The position numbers were made by a program, and so were the translations under genes. The notes beneath the pieces are model-generated. The model was given only the letters and a program-made list of their open reading frames with translations, was not told the DNA's origin and searched no databases. From a virus, in IMG/VR virus record IMGVR_UViG_3300031825_000077, positions 1 to 21,409 of that record: a DNA stretch of 21,409 bases. One strand, given 5' to 3'. Below are positions 8,541 to 13,677 of the stretch, one piece after another (the first letter of the stretch is position 1; each line of letters starts with the position of its first letter).

Positions 8541-9096
8541 CGACGCTTACTCCGTATTTTTCTTCGATTAGCGGAAGCATCTTGTTTTCGGCTTTCCAGT
8601 CATGCCCCGTTGTCCACTTACCCTTATTCGCTTTGTAATAATCCAGCTTGTCGGGGTCCAGGAGGTTATCGAAGCCGACCAGCCTGATTTCTTCGGCCTT
8701 CAAAAACTCGCAGGCACACAGAATTGCAAACATCCCGAGGGAGAAGTTTCTAACCTCCTCCCGCCCGAGCGTCTTGAAAATCGCATTCCAGCGGAGAAAT
8801 AAATCAAGCGGGATTATTAATTGAGCTTTTGCCCGATTTCTAAAATTAGCATCAGTTGTCGGATTCCATGCTCCCTTCTTTGGCTGCCCGAAGTACTGCT
8901 TCGGCACTTTCTTGTAATCAAGCATCACCGGCAGCGTTTCCGTCGAGCTGCACATGTAATCGACTCGGGTGCCGTAATCCTCTTTGTTCTGCCAGCTCGG
9001 GTCTTTGAGCCTTATGACGATGGTTTCGTCTATCCTCGGACCCCAGCCCTTACCTAGCGGGCTTTGACCGTGCCCAATGACTGATACTGTCTCCAA
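8527..9096 (-). CDS. Sialyltransferase-like (GT29/GT42 style) glycosyltransferase, about 189 aa
   Basis: The N-terminal motif VSVIGHGQSPLGKGWGPRID resembles the CMP-sugar-binding opening of GT29/GT42-like proteins (VxGNGPSL...), and a downstream FSLGMFAILCACEF / IRLVGFDNL pair resembles the second sialyl motif, where a Ser-Gly helix is followed by a strand ending in GFD. These similarities are from memory of the family, so the donor sugar is uncertain. I chose TTG at 9096, with GAGGG 10 nt upstream, because it places the motif at residue 5 and shortens the overlap with the preceding gene; GTG at 9126 would add 10 residues. The 3' end overlaps the next gene by 14 nt. Confidence 0.7.
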   Translation of the reverse strand: METVSVIGHGQSPLGKGWGPRIDETIVIRLKDPSWQNKEDYGTRVDYMCSSTETLPVMLDYKKVPKQYFGQPKKGAWNPTTDANFRNRAKAQLIIPLDLFLRWNAIFKTLGREEVRNFSLGMFAILCACEFLKAEEIRLVGFDNLLDPDKLDYYKANKGKWTTGHDWKAENKMLPLIEEKYGVSVVGFR

Positions 9097-10097
9097 CTGT
9101 CGAATACCCTCACCGAGCCGTACCACGACGTTTTACCCGGGGTCGCCCTGCAGACCCACTTCCACGGCAGGATTGAACGTCGATCCGGCAATGCCGTCAT
9201 CGGGTCCGCAATAATCACGTCCACAGGGACTCCAAGAGCGCCCGCAAAGTGCGCGACAGAGGTCGAGACGGTAACGACCTTAGAGAGATTCGACAGCAGC
9301 CCTAAAACGCCTTCTATGTCGTTTCTGAGGTCGAGTCCTGCGGGTGCGTTGTGCTCCTCATCCCATTCAGGATCGTATTGCAGGCTGATTCCATCCGACA
9401 AAGCGCGTCGTATAAGCGGTTCACAGCCTTGAGCTCCTCGCCAAGAGACTCCGATATGGCCTCTAAAACCTGCAAATCGCTTAATTTGCTCATCACTCGC
9501 TTTCAAAAACGGCATACCGGGAAAATGCTTCAGCGAACGCCTAAAGTTCCTCGCTAAATCCCCTATCGGCCACCACGCCTCCGCGCCTTCCGGGACTCCC
9601 TGGACCTTCCTTTTACTGCCTTCGATTTCTGCGGGTCTCGTTTCGACTCCGAAGGAGCGCTCGAAGATGGTTTGCAGTCTCGGGTCACATTCGACAATGA
9701 CCGAATCAACCAATCTCTGAACGTCTGGAATGCACGACGCAAAGAAAACTTCATCCCCTATCCCCTGATCGCCAATGATCCAAAGCTTTTTAACCCGAGA
9801 CCCATTCCAACGAGGAATCGGAAACGGATTACTGTCTTTCCAGTGCCACAAGCCTAAGTGATAATCCGACTGAAACTCCCAACCAGACCAGTCCGAATAA
9901 TCACCCAAGTAAAAACGGGCCTGACAACGCGCCCAGCGTGCGTTAGGCGGCTCGTCAGGGACTAGATGCAACTCACCCCTACGATATGCCTTCTCAAGCT
10001 TCCTGATCGCGTTCTGGCGCTTTAGAGGGCTGGCACCAGTGGCTTTCTCAAGGACCAAGCGGATGGAGCGGAAATCAATCTCTCGGGCTAGCTGCAA
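9054..10097 (-). CDS. Family 9-like glycosyltransferase with N-terminal extension, 347 aa
   Basis: Two parts are visible. Residues about 1-80 form a helical region (VLEKATGASPLKRQNAIRK, then a RARFYLGDY-like segment), similar to a repeat preceding the catalytic part in TPR-type glycosyltransferases. The catalytic part begins at WIIGDQGIGDEVFFASCIPD (about 106-125), the family 9 GxGDE motif, and includes IGVSWRG and VTVSTSVAHFAGALGVPVDV (about 273-292), the nucleotide-sugar motif. It is probably the first enzyme of the cassette. Start TTG at 10097 has GGGAG 8 nt upstream and overlaps the end of the 56-aa gene. Confidence 0.85.
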   Translation of the reverse strand: MQLAREIDFRSIRLVLEKATGASPLKRQNAIRKLEKAYRRGELHLVPDEPPNARWARCQARFYLGDYSDWSGWEFQSDYHLGLWHWKDSNPFPIPRWNGSRVKKLWIIGDQGIGDEVFFASCIPDVQRLVDSVIVECDPRLQTIFERSFGVETRPAEIEGSKRKVQGVPEGAEAWWPIGDLARNFRRSLKHFPGMPFLKASDEQIKRFAGFRGHIGVSWRGAQGCEPLIRRALSDGISLQYDPEWDEEHNAPAGLDLRNDIEGVLGLLSNLSKVVTVSTSVAHFAGALGVPVDVIIADPMTALPDRRSILPWKWVCRATPGKTSWYGSVRVFDSWRQYQSLGTVKAR

Positions 10098-10258
10098 CGA
10101 TCAAACTCCCACGACTTGCGCCAGAAAAACACACGAAAGTACAAACCACGCGGCAACACCCAAGAACTCCACCGAAACTCAAGATTGAATATCGGGCCGC
10201 GCTCGTTAAACGCGAAGGCAAAGAGCGTTCGGCTAACCCTTATGTACGACTCGCCCAC
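10088..10258 (-). CDS. Small aromatic/basic hypothetical protein, 56 aa
   Basis: Read directly from the sequence: GTG at 10258, stop TAG at 10088-10090. The product is unusually rich in Phe, Trp and Arg (NLEFRWSSWVLPRG, then YFRVFFWRKSWEF), with alternating hydrophobic and charged residues as in a small beta-sheet protein. An in-frame stop lies 4 codons upstream of the GTG, and GAGGA precedes it by 6-7 nt, so the start is well defined. It overlaps the end of the 144-aa gene by 26 nt and the start of the glycosyltransferase by 10 nt, filling an otherwise empty gap. I do not recognise the family. Confidence 0.65.
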   Translation of the reverse strand: MGESYIRVSRTLFAFAFNERGPIFNLEFRWSSWVLPRGLYFRVFFWRKSWEFDRCS

Positions 10259-10667
10259 GCCGCTTCCTCATGTAGTCCCGCATGTAGGCGTTGTATGCTT
10301 CTCTGCTGCGCCTGTTTAGCGTGCGGGAAATTGAAGCTGAATCTTTTTCACCGGAAACCGCTCGCCCACCTTTTGGCACAGCTTTATGAACTCGCGCTCC
10401 CGATAATTCGGCCTGCCGATTTTCAGCACAACCTCTGGGTTGTCGCGCTTCAGGATTTTCCCGCGAAAGACTCGCCGCGTTGCCGTGATTACTTTCGTCG
10501 GACTTACATACTTCGTGGCCCGACGTGCATTCTGGGCCAGCAGCGTTTCTATTACCTTCTCGATCATTATTAATCGCCTCCGTGTTAATCGCAGATTTGT
10601 TAATCGCACGAAACCTTTCGCACCGCATGCGAGGGTCATGCTTGTTACCGCAAGCGCGACATTTCAT
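10233..10667 (-). CDS. Small zinc-ribbon-like phage protein with basic C-terminal tail, 144 aa
   Basis: The N-terminus MKCRACGNKHDPRMRC holds a CxxC...C knuckle, and the C-terminus ends NAYMRDYMRKRRGRV. This combination (MKC.C..., short AIN/VNT-type repeats, then YMRxYMRxRR) is familiar to me from small hypothetical proteins of betaproteobacterial phages, usually shorter. The repeat part here is AINKSAINTEAIN. Between the two recognisable ends lie about 85 low-complexity residues that coincide with a second gene in another frame (10316-10567), so this linker may be long because a gene lies within it. There is no strong ribosome site before the ATG at 10667. Confidence 0.6.
   Translation of the reverse strand: MKCRACGNKHDPRMRCERFRAINKSAINTEAINNDREGNRNAAGPECTSGHEVCKSDESNHGNAASLSRENPEARQPRGCAENRQAELSGARVHKAVPKGGRAVSGEKDSASISRTLNRRSREAYNAYMRDYMRKRRGRVVHKG
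10316..10567 (-). CDS. Conserved-looking phage protein nested in another frame, 83 aa
   Basis: Reads MIEKVIETLLAQNARRATKY..., then VVLKIGRPNYREREFIKLCQ and FPVKKIQLQFP. The GRPNYREREFIK...PFPVKK pattern is one I know from short hypothetical proteins in phages and prophages. The ATG at 10567 has a perfect GGAGG 9 nt upstream. The whole gene lies inside the 144-aa gene, which is read in another frame on the same strand. Both frames have protein-like features, so this seems a genuine nested gene rather than a shadow. Longer in-frame starts up to 10639 exist but lack such a ribosome site. Confidence 0.7.
   Translation of the reverse strand: MIEKVIETLLAQNARRATKYVSPTKVITATRRVFRGKILKRDNPEVVLKIGRPNYREREFIKLCQKVGERFPVKKIQLQFPAR
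10570..10607 (-). repeat. Three direct repeats of 8 bp at 15-bp period
   Basis: Plus-strand TTAATCGC occurs at 10570-10577, 10585-10592 and 10600-10607, exactly 15 bp apart. In the 144-aa protein these encode the five-residue repeat AINxx three times. The block lies immediately upstream of the nested 83-aa gene; the copy next to it flanks its GGAGG ribosome site. Confidence 0.75.
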
Positions 10668-10905
10668 ATTGGCTCGAAAAATTCGGGAGAGGCTATACGT
10701 GCACGCTCACGGTCGCGCTGGGGGGGGGGCACCCCGTCCCGCCCTCCGCCCACCTACACAGTCTTTTGCTGCGCCGCAGTTCGCATAACATTCATTATGT
10801 AAAGTGAAATGCGATGCAATACTGCCTTTAATCAACCGCTTACGTGTTGCATGCGCCTTTGTGCGCTCGCACATGGCATTTCGGGGTGATTATTGCTGCT
10901 CTGCG
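10668..10905. other. 238-bp intergenic stretch with G10 run
   Basis: No convincing gene. A 25-codon frame on the minus strand overlaps the stop of the terminase small-subunit-like gene (ATGA junction at about 10908) but has no protein-like features. The stretch holds a run of ten G (10720-10729, C10 on the transcribed strand) followed by a GC-rich inverted element, and a small imperfect palindrome CATAA-N6-TTATG at 10784-10799 that overlaps the candidate -10 box of a minus-strand promoter. Confidence 0.5.
10794..10822 (-). promoter_or_regulatory. Candidate promoter for the glycan/terminase operon
   Basis: Minus strand -10 box CATAAT (complement of 10794-10799) with a weak -35 GTATTG 17 bp upstream (complement of 10817-10822). 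The -10 is good; the -35 matches poorly. It would give the downstream genes an internal promoter. Low confidence. Confidence 0.3.
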
Positions 10906-11256
10906 TCATGCGGCCTTGATGCCTGGAGCGTCCTTAGCTCGATCCGCCAGGAGCTTAGTCAGCAGATCGGGGAATGCGTCTATAAGCTGTTGAAACTTGG
11001 CCATAATCTGCTCTTCCGTGAGCTTGTCGTCGGGATTGATGGTCGTTTGCTCGACGGCGGACAAGGACGGGCGCAGCTTATCGTAGATTGCGCGTAGAGC
11101 TGTTACTTGGGTCGCGCTTAATTCGACTTTCCCAAAGCCATGATCAGCAAGCCTGTTCTCTACCTGACTCAGCCGTATCTTCTCTTTGGTCTCCGGGTCG
11201 TGATTACGTTTATGCCGCACTCCGTTCAAGCCCGTTTTGCCCGTTATTCTTGCCAT
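10906..11256 (-). CDS. Terminase small-subunit-like protein, 116 aa
   Basis: Predicted DNA-recognition component of packaging. The central segment VENRLADHGFGKVELSATQV followed by TALRAIYDKLRPSLSAVEQT matches the style of a small-terminase group common in proteobacterial phages, where VSQLVNRLENHALGxVEMSxTQ... precedes LLxKTIPDLSAVE. The N-terminus is basic (ITGKTGLNGVRHKRNHDPET) as expected for DNA binding, and the C-terminus is acidic and helical. The assignment is by remembered resemblance, so moderate. It is separated from terL by about 4.3 kb of glycan-type genes. Start ATG at 11256 lies within the end of the GIY-YIG gene (47-nt overlap). Confidence 0.65.
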   Translation of the reverse strand: MARITGKTGLNGVRHKRNHDPETKEKIRLSQVENRLADHGFGKVELSATQVTALRAIYDKLRPSLSAVEQTTINPDDKLTEEQIMAKFQQLIDAFPDLLTKLLADRAKDAPGIKAA

Positions 11257-11674
11257 AGTTCTTCGCCCATAACTCTATTAGTGTCAGGCATTGCCTCAGG
11301 TCTTTGGCCCACAGCATCGGAGCGCGGCCATCTATGATCCACTCGATAGTCTCCGCAACGCACTGGTCTGTCCGTAGATACCATTCCCCACGCACGGATC
11401 GGCCTTTGAGACGCTTGTGCATCCGCTGCTCAGTCACTTGCCCGCCGTTACATGCGCCAAGCAGAACGAGCTTATGCGGGCATCCTGTCTGCATTTGCTC
11501 CATGCGAGACTTAATATTTGTCGCGGTACCAATCTTAACGAAGTCAGATCCCTCGGCATGGATCGCATACACACAGCCATCACGATACTTCTTAGCCGGT
11601 TTGCCTAACGCTGCCGCATCTCTTTCTGCGTTAGAGCGGACTCGCCCTAGTCCCTGCCCCTTCTTTCCAGCCAT
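11210..11674 (-). CDS. GIY-YIG nuclease-like protein (T5orf172/MUG113 type), 154 aa
   Basis: The core CVYAIHAEGSDFVKIGTATN then IKSRMEQMQTGCP matches the T5orf172/MUG113 subgroup of GIY-YIG domains: a Y-I pair on strand 1, VKIG on strand 2, and an Arg on the first helix. The following VTEQRMHKRLKGRSVRGEWY supplies the conserved E...H.R and GEWY elements. Such domains occur as stand-alone phage proteins; some are nicking or homing-type enzymes, others of unknown role. The N-terminal 30 residues are basic. I prefer ATG at 11674 (GAGG about 8 nt upstream) to the TTG two codons earlier. It sits immediately before the small terminase gene. Confidence 0.8.
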   Translation of the reverse strand: MAGKKGQGLGRVRSNAERDAAALGKPAKKYRDGCVYAIHAEGSDFVKIGTATNIKSRMEQMQTGCPHKLVLLGACNGGQVTEQRMHKRLKGRSVRGEWYLRTDQCVAETIEWIIDGRAPMLWAKDLRQCLTLIELWAKNYGKNNGQNGLERSAA

Positions 11675-11676
11675 TC

Positions 11677-11739
11677 TCAATACCTCGGCATCTTCCCCGG
11701 TTTCATCTTTCCGGGCTTCATCGGTTTCTTTTGTTTCAT
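11677..11739 (-). CDS. Possible 20-residue basic peptide
   Basis: ATG at 11739 overlaps the stop of the upstream 67-aa gene in an ATGA junction, and its own stop lies 2 nt before the next ATG, so it fits perfectly in the chain of overlapping genes. The peptide consists almost only of Lys, Pro, Met and Gly (MKQKKPMKPGKMKPGK). AGAGGG lies 5-6 nt upstream. A longer frame to 11859 has no better support. It may be real or may simply be coupling sequence. Confidence 0.3.
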   Translation of the reverse strand: MKQKKPMKPGKMKPGKMPRY

Positions 11740-11939
11740 CGCGCGTCCCTCTCTATCAGCATGTCCGTGATCGGCCAAAATGCAATCAATGCATCGTGAG
11801 GCTCGAAGCTCGATTTGAGCCCGTTGCTGTTCTCGATCCATCGTATTGGGTGGACGCATTGCACGCGGCGACTGGTGAATCTCACGTTATTTAGACATCC
11901 ATTGTGATGAGTGACGTAAGTTACGAACCATTCTTTCAC
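11736..11939 (-). CDS. Hypothetical phage protein, 67 aa
   Basis: From GTG at 11939: VKEWFVTYVTHHNGCLNNVR, later PIRWIENSNGL and PHDALIAFWPIT. A hydrophobic/aromatic beta-rich small protein of a kind common in phage early or middle regions (WFVTY... proteins); no function known to me. The GTG overlaps the preceding gene's TGA (GTGA), and GAGGAGG lies 10 nt upstream, which favours this start over the GTG 45 nt earlier. Confidence 0.6.
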   Translation of the reverse strand: MKEWFVTYVTHHNGCLNNVRFTSRRVQCVHPIRWIENSNGLKSSFEPHDALIAFWPITDMLIERDAR

Positions 11940-12118
11940 TGCCTCGCGTCCTCCTCTACTCGTTGAGCTACGAGCTCTTTCCACGGTCTTTCTACCGCAT
12001 CGATCACCGCCTGCCAGCTATGCGCTCTGCGTTTCGCCTCGTCCAGCGGCTCTCGTCCATCCCAGCGGTAGTCACGCATGGCTTGGTAGTAGATGGATTC
12101 CGCTTGTTCGGGCGTCAC
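11936..12118 (-). CDS. Hypothetical phage protein, 60 aa
   Basis: Helical, acidic/aromatic small protein (MTPEQAESIYYQAMRDYRWD, then AHSWQAVIDAVERPW). I do not recognise it, but the composition is protein-like. It starts with GTG at 12118, 3 nt after the stop of the 48-aa gene, with a weak GGGUGA upstream, and its stop overlaps the next start. It is part of a four-gene chain of coupled small genes beginning at 12268. Confidence 0.6.
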   Translation of the reverse strand: MTPEQAESIYYQAMRDYRWDGREPLDEAKRRAHSWQAVIDAVERPWKELVAQRVEEDARQ

Positions 12119-12121
12119 ACA

Positions 12122-12268
12122 TCACCCATACGCGATCCGGTCATCTTTCCTCTCGTCCCACAGCTCGACGACACATTCCTCCCTCAGCCGGCACGCCTTT
12201 CCCCGATACTCGATTAGCTCGCCCTCGGGAATCAGCAATATCTCAGGCGCCTCGTTCTGAGAGTTCAT
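12122..12268 (-). CDS. Small acidic hypothetical protein, 48 aa
   Basis: Read directly: ATG at 12266-12268, stop TGA at 12122-12124. It reads MNSQNEAPEILLIPEGELIE, then YRGKACRLREECVVELWDE: a beta-rich small protein with two Cys. It is the first gene after the divergent promoter region (predicted start of transcription near 12307, a leader of about 40 nt). No strong ribosome site is visible. Unknown function. Confidence 0.55.
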   Translation of the reverse strand: MNSQNEAPEILLIPEGELIEYRGKACRLREECVVELWDERKDDRIAYG

Positions 12269-12313
12269 GTAAGTCTTTGATTCCATGGCCTAGAAAATAT
12301 TTATGCGTCCGGC

Positions 12314-12343
12314 ATCAAATAGTTGTTGACACGCATCGGTCAA
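12314..12343 (-). promoter_or_regulatory. Candidate divergent minus-strand promoter
   Basis: Minus strand -35 TTGACC (complement of 12338-12343), 18-bp spacer, -10 TTTGAT (complement of 12314-12319). Its -35 is the mirror half of the palindrome whose other half supplies the -35 of the plus-strand promoter. It would drive the small genes and perhaps the whole late arm leftward. Confidence 0.45.
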
Positions 12344-12346
12344 CAA
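12323..12346. promoter_or_regulatory. Palindromic operator between divergent promoters
   Basis: Perfect 8-bp inverted repeat TTGTTGAC, 8-bp spacer, GTCAACAA. The two halves contain the -35 boxes of divergent promoters, so a bound dimer would block both. The KorA/TrfB-like protein at the end of the plus-strand operon is the obvious candidate regulator (inference). Confidence 0.65.
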
Positions 12347-12354
12347 GTCATACT
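12326..12354 (+). promoter_or_regulatory. Plus-strand promoter of the small-gene cassette
   Basis: Consensus -35 TTGACA (12326-12331), 17-bp spacer, -10 CATACT (12349-12354). Predicted start near 12361, giving a leader of about 35 nt before the ATG at 12396. Confidence 0.7.
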
Positions 12355-12395
12355 GCACTCGTCATCACTTGATGACACCCACTGAGGAGCACGAA

Positions 12396-12602
12396 ATGGA
12401 CCTCCAACAAATTCGCAGCAAACTGGACCTCGCCGGCGTCACTTATCGCGTCTGGAAGGATGTTCGCGTCTATGTCACCAGCACGCCGAACGGCGGCAGG
12501 GGTGACTACGGATATCTTGCCGCCGGAGATGACGGCAGCACTGGGACCTGCCAGGGAATCAGCAAACGCAAAGGCGAAATCTCCGCGATTCTGCGCGGGT
12601 AG
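12396..12602 (+). CDS. Small hypothetical protein, 68 aa
   Basis: First gene of a plus-strand cassette. Reads MDLQQIRSKLDLAGVTYRVW, then KDVRVYVTSTPNGGRGDYGY. Pattern: a helix, then several short strands and a glycine-rich loop, as in small single-domain plasmid or phage proteins. I chose ATG at 12396 because GAGGAGC lies about 7 nt upstream; a start 27 nt earlier lacks this. Function unknown. Confidence 0.65.
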   Translation: MDLQQIRSKLDLAGVTYRVWKDVRVYVTSTPNGGRGDYGYLAAGDDGSTGTCQGISKRKGEISAILRG

Positions 12603-12611
12603 GAGGAGACC

Positions 12612-12794
12612 ATGATTTACGCCTTCCCTCTCACTATTCGCCCGCTTGGTTACACCGCATGGGCAGTCGCGGACTCTGTTGACAAGGCAGCAGACCTCTA
12701 CCAGCAGGCCGTCAATCGCGGCCTTTCCCGCGTCAGGATCATCGACGCGGACGGAATCGACATCACGGATTCCGTGATCCATGAGGATGTATGA
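12612..12794 (+). CDS. Small hypothetical protein, 60 aa
   Basis: Reads MIYAFPLTIRPLGYTAWAVA, then DSVDKAADLYQQAVNRGLS and a strand VRIIDADGIDI. A compact alpha/beta small protein with an acidic C-terminus. GGAGG lies just upstream of the ATG. It starts 9 nt after the preceding stop and its own stop overlaps the next candidate start (ATGA). The related ribosome-site context GAGACC-N-ATG recurs before several genes of this cassette, as though they arose by duplication or were assembled with a common leader. Confidence 0.65.
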   Translation: MIYAFPLTIRPLGYTAWAVADSVDKAADLYQQAVNRGLSRVRIIDADGIDITDSVIHEDV

Positions 12795-12994
12795 CCGACC
12801 ACCACAACTGCAACCGGCTCCGCACAGCGTATCTCGCCGTGGCGGCCGCAAACGTAATGGAGACCACCATGACCTACCGCTACTACCAGGACGAGCACAA
12901 GGCTCTTGCCGCCATCACCATCGCCAAAGCTCAGGGCAAGCAGGCCTACATGATCCACTACCGCGCGGGCACGATCGAAGTCCGCATCTGGTAG
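12791..12994 (+). CDS. Small hypothetical protein, 41 or 67 aa
   Basis: The C-terminal 41 residues (MTYRYYQDEHKALAAITIAK, then MIHYRAGTIEVRIW) look like a small alpha/beta protein. Two starts are possible: ATG at 12791, overlapping the preceding stop (ATGA) with GAGG 5 nt upstream, or ATG at 12869 with GGAG 6 nt upstream in the same GAGACCACC context seen before neighbouring genes. I favour 12869 on residue composition but give the longer extent. Function unknown. Confidence 0.5.
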   Translation: MTDHHNCNRLRTAYLAVAAANVMETTMTYRYYQDEHKALAAITIAKAQGKQAYMIHYRAGTIEVRIW

Positions 12995-13051
12995 ACCATG
13001 ACCCTCGCCGCGCGCAACTGGCTCGGCTACTACATCACCCAGGAGACCATC

Positions 13052-13240
13052 ATGAGCACAACTCGCGCAGCAAACAGCGACAACAGCGACGCCAGCCAAA
13101 TCGCCACCCACCCCTCAGCCTCCGACGAGGAGCGCATCGCCGCAGCTCACATCATGGCTGCATACGACCTGCGCACCGTGTGTGAGCGATCCAACATCGC
13201 TACCGTGCAGACAGCTGGGCAACGGCTGGGTCTGTGGTGA
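13052..13240 (+). CDS. Small hypothetical protein, 62 aa
   Basis: ATG at 13052 is preceded by AGGAGACCATC, the same leader type as the upstream genes. The first about 30 residues are disordered (MSTTRAANSDNSDASQIA), followed by a helical, charged segment (DEERIAAAHIMAAYDLRTVC). An upstream in-frame ATG at 12998 has no ribosome site. The 3' end nearly abuts the helix-turn-helix gene. Function unknown. Confidence 0.55.
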   Translation: MSTTRAANSDNSDASQIATHPSASDEERIAAAHIMAAYDLRTVCERSNIATVQTAGQRLGLW

Positions 13241-13242
13241 GC

Positions 13243-13443
13243 ATGACCCTCGCCGAATTCCGCCGCCTCGCCGATGCGCACAAACTCACAGGGCGCACCC
13301 GCGAGGCGCTGCAGCTCCTCTACGTGGATGGCCTAACAGGCTCGCAGGCGTCACGTAAGGTCGGTATCGACCGTGCAGCCGTCAGCCGTGCGAGAAAGCG
13401 CCTGGAGCGGCCTCTGTGCCCTTCCTGTGGGCGTCCTGAGTGA
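13243..13443 (+). CDS. KorA/TrfB-like helix-turn-helix regulator, 66 aa
   Basis: Reads MTLAEFRRLADAHKLTGRTR, then EALQLLYVDGLTGSQASRKVG and IDRAAVSRARKRL. This is the compact HTH pattern of the TrfB/KorA family from plasmids, with LVDGLSQAEAARRVGVSRQAV as the usual form. A short CPSCG sequence closes the C-terminus, which the plasmid proteins lack. As the last gene of the plus-strand cassette it is a likely autorepressor acting at the 12323-12346 palindrome (inference). The ATG at 13243 is one of three clustered starts (GTG at 13234 and 13237). Confidence 0.75.
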   Translation: MTLAEFRRLADAHKLTGRTREALQLLYVDGLTGSQASRKVGIDRAAVSRARKRLERPLCPSCGRPE

Positions 13444-13458
13444 GACCTATAGCGCGCC

Positions 13459-13677
13459 TCTGGTGAAAGTCCTACGCCATCCCCTTATGAGTGGTTTGAC
13501 CTGACGAATGCAGGCTAACGTAAGGAGCGGAGATAGGAGGACTTTCGCCAGAAGCGGCGTACAGCAACATTTAGTTATCGATTTGTTGCTCTCGATAGTT
13601 TCTGCCTATCGTCACAGGCTTAGGCCGCCCCAGCCCCCAGACCTGTAGGTCTGTCGCAAGGGCTTAAGCAGCTGCTT
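13459..13677 (+). ncRNA. Candidate structured noncoding RNA
   Basis: No gene is convincing here, but the sequence is dense in stems. P1 is a 15-bp pairing of 13459-13473 with 13538-13552 (14 Watson-Crick pairs plus one G-U). Its inner domain holds CGC/GCG (13475-13477 with 13527-13529), CCTTA/TAAGG (13483-13487 with 13521-13525) and an apical stem with CCTG/CAGG (13500-13503 with 13511-13514) and loop ACGAATG. It is followed by hairpins AGCAACA/TGTTGCT (13563-13569 with 13584-13590), CGATAG/CTATCG (13593-13598 with 13606-13611), CAGACC/GGTCTG (13638-13653) and a 12-bp palindrome at 13666-13677. There is no U-tract, so it is not simply a terminator. Strand is assumed from read-through of the plus-strand cassette. 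Confidence 0.5.

Noticed and set aside
10116-10319. 67-codon plus-strand frame
   Set aside because: Overlaps the 56-aa minus-strand gene, which has a ribosome site, a forced start and perfect operon fit.
13500-13520. Hammerhead ribozyme core (CTGACGA present)
   Set aside because: No following GAAA box or compatible stems I and III.
13459-13552. Group II intron domain I fragment (GGTGAAAGTCC resembles intron motifs)
   Set aside because: The motif is part of a perfect long stem rather than the usual small hairpin, and no domain V or reverse transcriptase gene is present.
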